DNA of 10,623 nt from contig JAZDPH010000083.1 of assembly GCA_043797735.1 (NCBI GenBank), forward strand, positions 1 through 10,623, in the 5' to 3' direction. A program made the position numbers and the translations under genes. The notes below the pieces were generated by a model, which made no database searches, was not told the origin of the DNA, and saw only the letters and a list, made by a program, of their open reading frames with translations. This document shows positions 1-4,806 of the stretch, one piece after another. The number at the start of each line of letters is the position of its first letter. The stretch's first letter is position 1. The DNA is from BS750m-G77 sp043797735 (GTDB lineage: Bacteria; Omnitrophota; Gorgyraeia; Gygaellales; Profunditerraquicolaceae).

Positions 1-1424
1 AAGATATATATGCATTTAAGCGCGGTAGGCATGGCGGCATTAGTAATTCCGCAGGATAACCCTACGTTAGCTGCGGCAGAGGTAGATTCAAATAAAGAAT
101 CAAGAAAAGGATAACCAAAACAACTTCCGGCAACCGCGCCAAACCAATAAAGGACAAAATATGCCAACGTTATTAAAAACGCCGCCCTCACCTGCTTGTC
201 CTCCAGAAATATCTCCTTTATGTGATGATACTTCTGCACCACAATCGCCCTCTCCGGCAGGATTATGCGCTTTATATCCTCTAATAGCGCCTTGAAAATT
301 ATCCCCAGGCGCAGCATCTTGATCGCTCCGGTAGTGGAACAGACCGCGCCGCCCAAGGACATAGCGCAAATTATTCCTACCCGGGCAAGGTGATTCCATT
401 CGTTAACAAACTGGGCGGCGTATATCGTCTGGTAGCCGGTGCCGGTATGCGCAGAAATAAACTGGTAAAAACCCTTGCGGAATAGCAATAACGACCCGGG
501 ATAGGTGCCTGCCTGTGTTAGCCCGAAGCCGGCAATCAAAAAGATAACGACAACGGAGATAAAAAAAGCGATCATCTCTATGTTCCTGATAATCTCTTTG
601 CGGTTGCCTGTCCAGAGATGATAATGTAATTTAAAGTTGAAGGCCCCCAAAATCATTATGACGATGGTAATTATTTCAAAGGGAAAGCTGTGGTAATAAA
701 GTATATTTTGTGAGTGCGGGGCAAACCCTCCGGTATCAAAAGCGGCCATGAATATACAGAGGCCGTGAAAAAGGGCGCTGGCGGGTTTTATGCCGCTTGC
801 CATCCCTACGGCAGCCAGGGCGGAAGTCCCTAAAATAAGATAAACGATACTGACAAACCAGATAAACCTGCTGGTGTGTATTACATTAGGCAATATTCTT
901 TCGTCGCGGGCCTCCCCCACATACATTTTAAAAGCCCCGGAAAACCCTTTAATAAAAAAAGAAAGCGCGACAATTACAATGCCCTGCCCGCCGATAAAAA
1001 GAATCAGGTGCCTCCAAAGATTATGGGTAAAAGAAAGGTGGTCGAGATCCTGGACTAAAATTAAGCCGGTAGTGGCAAACCCGGACATGGCATCAAAGCA
1101 GGCATCCAGGAATGACCCCCAGTGGCCGCTCAAATATAAAGGGATCGCCCCCAATAGCATCGCCACCAGCCACGACAAAGAGACCACCACCATCCCCTGC
1201 ATCCAGTTCAGTTCTTTTTCAGTAGAGCAGGCCCGGGTTAAAACCATACCCGCTATTAAGGCAATCTCTATGGCGATTAAAAAATCCAGGACGGGATTTG
1301 CCTCCCTGAAGAATAGTAATCCCGCGATGACCGGGATAAACATCGACAGGGCAAGGCCGAGGATAATCTTGCCTAAATAATAACCGATAACCAAAAACTC
1401 CTGCGGCCGCGGCTTTAGTATCAT
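1..1424 (-). CDS. trkH: TrkH/KtrB-family potassium uptake channel subunit (3' end cut by window edge)
   Basis: This is the membrane pore of a Trk/Ktr potassium uptake system, gated by cytoplasmic RCK (TrkA) proteins. The frame is open from ATG at 1424 to the window edge (474 codons seen; the family is usually about 480-490, so only the last residues are missing). The four selectivity-filter loops of the family are visible in order: SGFATTG at residues 114-120, DTGGFAP at 230-236, HTGTGYQ at 326-332 and NVGLSCG at 453-459. Hydrophobic membrane segments lie between them. The start is the first ATG of the frame; it has no strong Shine-Dalgarno sequence, but its ATGA overlaps the stop of a possible small upstream gene, which would suggest translational coupling. 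Two trkA-like genes lie upstream on the same strand, consistent with one potassium-uptake cluster. The family assignment is secure; the ion (K+ rather than Na+) is inferred from the family and context. Confidence 0.95.
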   Translation of the reverse strand, partial: MILKPRPQEFLVIGYYLGKIILGLALSMFIPVIAGLLFFREANPVLDFLIAIEIALIAGMVLTRACSTEKELNWMQGMVVVSLSWLVAMLLGAIPLYLSGHWGSFLDACFDAMSGFATTGLILVQDLDHLSFTHNLWRHLILFIGGQGIVIVALSFFIKGFSGAFKMYVGEARDERILPNVIHTSRFIWFVSIVYLILGTSALAAVGMASGIKPASALFHGLCIFMAAFDTGGFAPHSQNILYYHSFPFEIITIVIMILGAFNFKLHYHLWTGNRKEIIRNIEMIAFFISVVVIFLIAGFGLTQAGTYPGSLLLFRKGFYQFISAHTGTGYQTIYAAQFVNEWNHLARVGIICAMSLGGAVCSTTGAIKMLRLGIIFKALLEDIKRIILPERAIVVQKYHHIKEIFLEDKQVRAAFLITLAYFVLYWFGAVAGSCFGYPFLDSLFESTSAAANVGLSCGITNAAMPTALKCIYI

Positions 1425-1537
1425 ATCTTAAAGGTCAATAGCAGGCAGAGTAATAAGCCCGCCAGCATAATGCAGAGGCCGTACAAAATCTCCGTGCCAA
1501 TACCGAAAACCATATTCAAGGGGATTCTTATCTTCAT
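1421..1537 (-). CDS. Possible 38-residue single-helix membrane peptide overlapping trkH
   Basis: A short frame begins at ATG 1537 and stops at TGA 1423-1421, sharing the ATGA with the trkH start (4-bp overlap). The product has a basic N-terminus (MKIRIPLN) and then a hydrophobic stretch from about residue 16 to 36 (ending LLLCLLLTFKI), as expected for one membrane-spanning helix. It sits between trkA and trkH genes in the same direction, so an accessory role in the potassium transporter is a reasonable guess, comparable in size to KdpF of the unrelated Kdp system. Against it: no Shine-Dalgarno sequence is visible, because the bases just upstream (1539-1550) are the edge of a repeat element, and I know no named family that it matches. 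A later in-frame ATG (codon 9) is also possible. I infer a gene from hydrophobicity and overlap only. Confidence 0.45.
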   Translation of the reverse strand: MKIRIPLNMVFGIGTEILYGLCIMLAGLLLCLLLTFKI

Positions 1538-1538
1538 C

Positions 1539-1669
1539 TAAATGAGCGCTTGTTGTATCCTCTATCCCAACTCGTAAGATATGCTGAAATTCTCTTCGAC
1601 AATTTCAGCATACTCGTCGGGATAAGTTCGGTCATAAACTTATGTTCGCTTCGCTCCATAAGTTTAGAC
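1539..1669. repeat. H1/H2 palindromic repeat element, copy A
   Basis: This spacer between trkA1 and the trkH end is one copy of a structured repeat. It opens with the edge sequence TAAATGAGCGCT (1539-1550) and a 17-bp segment (1552-1568) found again at 4074-4090. Hairpin H1 pairs ATGCTGAAATT (1581-1591) with AATTTCAGCAT (1601-1611), with outer arms TATCCC and GGGATA. Hairpin H2 pairs TAAACTTATG (1635-1644) with CATAAGTTTA (1657-1666). Neither hairpin is followed by a T-run in either direction, so they do not look like simple intrinsic terminators. Confidence 0.85.
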
Positions 1670-1674
1670 CTCAC

Positions 1675-2337
1675 TTATAGTTTTCCCGCCAGTATTTTTA
1701 ATAGTTCCGGTTCGTTTCCAATGACGGTCAGGGCGATAACATCGTCCCCGGGCTTTAAAACCGTATCGCCCCTGGGCACGATAACCTCTTCGCCCCTGAC
1801 GATAGAAACCAATACCGAATCTGTGGGCAAACGTACATCCTTAATCTCCTTGTTAATTACCGGCGAGTCCTCCGGCAAATCCAGGCGCACAATCGCAAGC
1901 TTGCCCCGCTGAAAACTCATCAGATTTACAAAATCGGCAAAGGAAACCTCTCCCTCGACTATCTTGGCAATAATCGTCGTGGAGTCAATGGGTACATCCA
2001 CCCCTAATTCGGAAAAAGTATGTTCGTTGTCCGGGTTATTCACCCTGCCGACGGTACGCTGCAGATTAAACCTCTCCTTGGCCAGTTGGCAGATAATCAG
2101 GTTGTCTTCGTCGTCTCCGGTAACCGCCGCCAAAACATCCGCCCTCTCTATGCCGGCCTCCTCCAGAATGCGCGGTTCACAGGCATCACCGTTAATAACC
2201 AATGCCTCCAGCTCCCTGGCCATCTCTTCACAAATAACCTTATCTTTGTCTACGATGCTAACGGTATGCCCCCCCTGACAAAGCCTTTTTGCCAAAAAGT
2301 ACCCCACCTTACCCGCGCCGACTATTATAATATACAT
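1675..2337 (-). CDS. trkA: TrkA/KtrA-like RCK potassium-channel regulatory protein (first of two)
   Basis: A cytoplasmic gating subunit for the TrkH-type channel encoded just downstream. The 220-residue protein has one RCK_N domain with a Rossmann fold: glycine-rich loop GAGKVG at 7-12, acidic D30 at the end of the second strand (ribose binding, NAD(H)/ATP type), GD at 50-51, and R98 in TVGRVN. An RCK_C (TrkA_C) domain covers about 138-220. E. coli TrkA is a double-length protein with two such units; here there are two separate single-length genes, this one and the one at 2445-3092. The two may form a mixed ring, which is inference. The start is supported by AGGAG five bases before the ATG. 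The stop (TAA at 1675-1677) lies directly against repeat copy A. Confidence 0.93.
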   Translation of the reverse strand: MYIIIVGAGKVGYFLAKRLCQGGHTVSIVDKDKVICEEMARELEALVINGDACEPRILEEAGIERADVLAAVTGDDEDNLIICQLAKERFNLQRTVGRVNNPDNEHTFSELGVDVPIDSTTIIAKIVEGEVSFADFVNLMSFQRGKLAIVRLDLPEDSPVINKEIKDVRLPTDSVLVSIVRGEEVIVPRGDTVLKPGDDVIALTVIGNEPELLKILAGKL

Positions 2338-2362
2338 CGTGGCTCCTCGTCTTTGGTCTGCC

Positions 2363-2458
2363 GGTTATGATACCTGCTTCGTCTTGCAGTTACGTCTTTC
2401 GTCTTTTTTGCCGTAATCCATTAACCTAACCGATACGGGCTTCGTTATCGTAACCCAA
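2363..2458. repeat. Long imperfect palindrome, copy 1 (trkA-flanking family)
   Basis: This fills the spacer between the two trkA-like genes. The outer arms GGTTATGAT (2363-2371) and ATCGTAACC (2448-2456) pair with one G-T wobble. The right 65 bp (2394-2458) match 3156-3220 at 63 of 65 positions as a direct repeat. The inner arm is less well paired than in copy 2. The right end overlaps the last codons and stop of the trkA-like gene at 2445-3092. Confidence 0.85.
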
Positions 2459-3092
2459 ACTTTTCTTTTAGCCTGCCCAAACTGGCTACCTTGAGTACCC
2501 CGATTAAAATATCTTTGGGCTTAATGGGAGCCTGAGCCTGCGGTATTATTATTTCGCTGCCTCTTTTGATGGCCACCGTTATAAATTCTCCGGGGATATT
2601 GATATCGCAGACAGGTTTATTTATCATCTCTTCATTAGACTCAATCTCTATGGCGCTTAGCTCCTTATTTTCAATAAGATAGCTGGTAAAGCGGCTCTCG
2701 ACTATCTTATCCCTGAGCATCGCGGCAAAGAGCACCGTGCCGCTTATGATATCCATCCCGAGATTGGAATATATACGCGCGCGCAACGGATCGTATACCC
2801 GGGCAAGCACCTTGGGAACCTTAAATATCTTTTTGGCCGCCTGCGAGGCAATTAAATTCGTATTATCGCCGTTGGTAACGGCACAGAAGGCATCCGCTTT
2901 TTCAATCCCGGACTGTTTTAAAAGCTCCAGGTCAAATCCATTGCCCACCATGGTCAACCCGTTAAAGGTACTGCCCAGGCGGTCAAAAGAGGCCTGGTTT
3001 TTATCGATAATAACGACATTGTAGCCTTCGCCGGAAAGCAGTTTGGCTAATTCAGAGCCCACCCTGCCGCAACCTACTATTATTACATACAT
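2445..3092 (-). CDS. trkA: TrkA/KtrA-like RCK potassium-channel regulatory protein (second of two)
   Basis: A 215-residue RCK protein, paralogous to the neighbour at 1675-2337 but clearly diverged. The nucleotide-binding loop is GCGRVG at 7-12, followed by acidic D30; the GD seen at 50-51 in the neighbour is GN here, and the loop AVTNGDNTNL (71-80) resembles the AVTGDDEDNL of the neighbour. The TrkA_C domain spans about 135-208. The changed residues leave open that the two paralogues bind different nucleotides, or that one is mainly structural. AGGAG five bases before the ATG supports the start. The last residues (GLR) and the TAA stop are encoded inside palindrome copy 1, so the C-terminus may have been reshaped by the repeat. 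It is transcribed after rplT, across a 137-bp spacer holding palindrome copy 2. Confidence 0.93.
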   Translation of the reverse strand: MYVIIVGCGRVGSELAKLLSGEGYNVVIIDKNQASFDRLGSTFNGLTMVGNGFDLELLKQSGIEKADAFCAVTNGDNTNLIASQAAKKIFKVPKVLARVYDPLRARIYSNLGMDIISGTVLFAAMLRDKIVESRFTSYLIENKELSAIEIESNEEMINKPVCDINIPGEFITVAIKRGSEIIIPQAQAPIKPKDILIGVLKVASLGRLKEKFGLR

Positions 3093-3123
3093 CGCAACTC
3101 CTGGTTATTGGCCTTTCGGTTAA

Positions 3124-3220
3124 GGTTACGATGCCCGTTTCGTCTTGCAGGTTAGGTCTTTCGTCTTTTTTGCCGTAACCCATTAACCTAACCGATACGG
3201 GCTTCGTTACCGTAACCCAA
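3124..3220. repeat. Long imperfect palindrome, copy 2 (trkA-flanking family)
   Basis: This occupies the rplT to trkA2 spacer. Three nested arm pairs are visible: GGTTACG (3124-3130) with CGTAACC (3211-3217), GCCCGT (3133-3138) with ACGGGC (3197-3202), and GGTTAGGT (3150-3157) with ACCTAACC (3186-3193). A T6-containing segment lies in the loop. The right 65 bp repeat those of copy 1 with two C/T differences. Confidence 0.85.
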
Positions 3221-3229
3221 TAATATAAC

Positions 3230-3580
3230 CTATTTCCCTTTAATTGACTCCACTATTTTTTTAAATGCCTGGGCATCTTTTACCGCCAACTCTGCCAGCA
3301 TCTTACGGTCTAAGCCTATTTTGGAACTTTTTAAGCCCTTCATAAATTCGCTGTAAGTAAGCCCTAGGCTTCGACAGGCAGCATTTATGCGCGCAATCCA
3401 AAGCCGGCGAAACTCCCTCTTTTTCATCCGCCTGTCGCGGTATGCATAAACAAGCGCGTGCATTACCGCGCGGCGCGCCTGCTGGTATTGCTTGCTTCTG
3501 TCGCCCCAAAACCCCTTTGCCCTCTTTAAAACCTTCTTCTTTCTTCTGCGAGTAGCAACACTGTGTTTGATCTTTGCCAT
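3230..3580 (-). CDS. rplT: 50S ribosomal protein L20
   Basis: L20 binds 23S rRNA early in large-subunit assembly. The 116-residue product has the typical length and the family signature: basic N-terminal tail (ATRRRKKKVLKRAKGFWG, about 9-26), the long-helix segment YRDRRMKKREFRRLWIARIN (47-66), and the globular domain with GLTYSEFMKGL (73-83). The start is well supported by AAGGAG 6 bases before the ATG. It follows rpmI, as in nearly all bacteria, but the spacer is 122 bp and contains a repeat copy plus a hairpin next to the ribosome binding site. L20 represses its own operon in E. coli and B. subtilis through mRNA structure; whether that applies here cannot be told from the sequence. Confidence 0.98.
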   Translation of the reverse strand: MAKIKHSVATRRRKKKVLKRAKGFWGDRSKQYQQARRAVMHALVYAYRDRRMKKREFRRLWIARINAACRSLGLTYSEFMKGLKSSKIGLDRKMLAELAVKDAQAFKKIVESIKGK

Positions 3581-3598
3581 TTTTTACTCCTTAAATGA

Positions 3599-3621
3599 AC
3601 CCGCCACAATTTTTGGCGGGT
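3599..3621 (-). promoter_or_regulatory. Hairpin just upstream of the rplT ribosome binding site
   Basis: ACCCGCCA (3599-3606) and TGGCGGGT (3614-3621) form an 8-bp GC-rich stem with a 7-base loop. The hairpin ends about 7 bases before the AAGGAG of rplT in the transcript, so it could affect L20 translation. The same CGCCA/TGGCG stem type occurs at 6718-6738 and 6739-6759, so it may equally be a repeat. There is no T-run after it to make it a terminator. Confidence 0.5.
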
Positions 3622-3706
3622 GAATTTATCCCGAAGAGTATGCCGAAATTGTCGAAGAGAATTTCGGCATATCTTACGAGTTGGGATAGGTTCGGTCTAA
3701 ACTTAT
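3622..3706 (-). repeat. H1/H2 palindromic repeat element, copy B (inverted relative to copy A)
   Basis: Read on the minus strand, this is almost identical to copy A. H1 pairs TATGCCGAAATT (3639-3650) with AATTTCGGCATA (3660-3671), with outer arms TATCCC and GGGATA. Relative to copy A one base pair of the stem is exchanged with pairing kept. The half-arm GGTCTAAACTTAT (3694-3706) matches the H2 arm of copy A and carries the stop codon of rpmI. Confidence 0.85.
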
Positions 3707-3903
3707 CCGTACGGCAACAGCCTCTTGAGATACTTAGCCTGATTTGCCCCTGCCAAGAAACCGGGCTTTTTCATCCGGCGTAACCTGGCGGATTTTTTAT
3801 TAGACAACAAATGGCCCTTGCCGCAAGTTTTATATTTAACCTTGCCCTTCTTGGTTAATTTAAACCTTTTCTGTACACCCTTCTTTGTTTTTAATTTACC
3901 CAT
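3703..3903 (-). CDS. rpmI: 50S ribosomal protein L35
   Basis: A small basic protein of the large ribosomal subunit. It has 66 residues, the normal length, with the family pattern MGKLKTKKG at the N-terminus, GKGHLLSNKKSARLRRMKK at 28-46, and a short C-terminal tail ending LKRLLPYG. The start is the ATG at 3903, supported by GAGG seven bases upstream. The frame is open further upstream to 4044, but those codons are repeat sequence and do not look like protein. It lies between infC and rplT as expected, but is separated from infC by 380 bp of repeats and from rplT by 122 bp, where this operon is normally compact. Its TAA stop is embedded in repeat copy B. Confidence 0.97.
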   Translation of the reverse strand: MGKLKTKKGVQKRFKLTKKGKVKYKTCGKGHLLSNKKSARLRRMKKPGFLAGANQAKYLKRLLPYG

Positions 3904-3915
3904 GGTAGCCTCGCT

Positions 3916-4290
3916 TAAATGAGCGCATAACTTACGAACACGACAGTGTGAGTAAGTTATCTGCGCGAATTTATCCCGCCTCATAAGATGTGCTAAAATT
4001 CTGTTCCACAATTTCAGCACACTCGCCGGGATAAGTTCGGTCATTAACTTATGTTCGCTTCGCTTTCATTCCAGTTGTATCCTCTATCCCGGCGAGTGTG
4101 CTGAAATTTTCTTCGATAATTTCAGCACACTCGCCGGGATAAGTTCGCACATTGACTTATGTTCGCTTCGCTTATGTCCCGCCTCATAGGATGTGCTAAA
4201 ATTCTGTTCCACAATTTTAGCACATTCGGCGGGATAAATTCGCGCATTAACTTACTCACACTTCGTGTTCGTAAGTTAAGCGCTCATTTA
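3916..4290. repeat. Compound H1/H2 repeat array with inverted ends (copies C, D, E)
   Basis: This fills the spacer between infC and rpmI; I see no gene in it. The two ends (3916-3980 and 4228-4290) are inverted copies, nearly identical apart from two substitutions and two one-base indels. Each begins with TAAATGAGCGC and an H2 hairpin: ATAACTTAC/GTAAGTTAT (3927-3935, 3952-3960) and TTAACTTAC/GTAAGTTAA (4247-4255, 4271-4279). Between them are three H1 hairpins: C (3989-4000 with 4010-4021), D (4085-4108 with 4118-4141, 24 perfect pairs) and E (4192-4203 with 4213-4224). Half-H2 segments ACTTATGTTCGCTTCGCTT at 4047 and 4155 join them, as if elements had nested or recombined. The right end overlaps the last codon and stop of infC. 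Confidence 0.9.
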
Positions 4291-4790
4291 GGCGCAATAA
4301 CGAACGACATGATCCTGCCCTCTAAACGGGGCGCTTTTTCTACCTGGCCGTCGTTTTGCGTATCGATAATGAATTTATCTAAAATCTTTTTACCCAGGTC
4401 CAAATGCTCCATCTGCCTGCCGCGGAAAAACAGGTTTACCTTAACTTTATCTTTCTTCTTTAAAAAAGTGGCCGCCTGTTTTACCTTGGTGGCAAAATCA
4501 TGCTCGTCAATGTTGGGCTTGAGGCGGATTTCTTTTAACTTGACCTGCTTTTGGTGTTTCTTGGCTTCGCGCTCCTTTTTCTCCTGGTCGTATTTGAATT
4601 TGCTGAAGTCGATGATCCGGCAGACGGGCGGACTGGCAGCGGGTGCCACCTCCACCAGGTCTAAATCATCCTCGCCTGCTAAGCGCAACGCCTCCTGCGT
4701 AGTCACAACACCCAATTGAGCCCCGTCGGCCCCAATCAACCTTACCTGCGGAACGCGAATCCTGTCGTTAGTGCGTATTAGTTTCTTTAT
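4284..4790 (-). CDS. infC: Translation initiation factor IF-3, probable AUA start
   Basis: IF-3 binds the 30S subunit and checks the start codon and initiator tRNA. The N-terminal domain (KKLIRTNDRIRVPQVRLI onward), the basic helical linker rich in K/E, and the C-terminal domain with KEIRLKPNIDEHDF and the ending EGRIMSFVIAPK are all clear. The start is the interesting point. No ATG precedes the conserved N-terminus. The in-frame GTG at 4799 lies inside the Shine-Dalgarno sequence and cannot sensibly be used, and ATC at 4796 is only 2 bases behind GGAGG. ATA at 4790 is 8 bases behind GGAGG, giving a 168-residue protein of normal length. Non-canonical infC starts are known elsewhere (AUU in E. 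coli) and allow IF-3 to repress its own synthesis. The thrS stop is 5 bases upstream. The stop TGA is part of a repeat edge. Confidence 0.95.
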   Translation of the reverse strand: MKKLIRTNDRIRVPQVRLIGADGAQLGVVTTQEALRLAGEDDLDLVEVAPAASPPVCRIIDFSKFKYDQEKKEREAKKHQKQVKLKEIRLKPNIDEHDFATKVKQAATFLKKKDKVKVNLFFRGRQMEHLDLGKKILDKFIIDTQNDGQVEKAPRLEGRIMSFVIAPK

Positions 4791-4793
4791 AGC

Positions 4794-4806
4794 GATCACC
4801 TCCTTT
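4794..4806 (-). promoter_or_regulatory. Extended Shine-Dalgarno sequence of infC
   Basis: The minus strand reads AAAGGAGGTGATC, an exact 13-base complement of the usual bacterial 16S rRNA 3' tail (GATCACCTCCTTT), far longer than the other ribosome binding sites here. It overlaps the last two thrS codons (AGG AGG) and the thrS stop TGA, and sits 8 bases (GGAGG to codon) from the ATA taken as the infC start. A strong site could compensate for a poor start codon. Confidence 0.85.

Noticed and set aside
874..1380. Plus-strand open frame of 168 codons, and a minus-strand 99-codon frame at 100-399
   Set aside because: Both lie over trkH in other frames; the trkH frame shows all four filter motifs and is open to the window edge.
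1581..1611. Intrinsic transcription terminators at H1 hairpins
   Set aside because: No H1 copy is followed by a T-run on either strand, and several lie within what should be a single operon.
3904..4044. N-terminal extension of rpmI by 47 codons
   Set aside because: The extra codons are repeat sequence, the conserved L35 N-terminus MGKLKTKKG begins at 3903, and a GAGG ribosome binding site precedes that ATG.
3916..4290. CRISPR array
   Set aside because: The repeats are inverted and of mixed composition, with no regular direct repeats and unique spacers, and no cas genes nearby.
4159..4719. Plus-strand open frame of 186 codons
   Set aside because: It runs through the repeat array and then opposite infC; it has no recognisable domain and is a shadow of the real gene.
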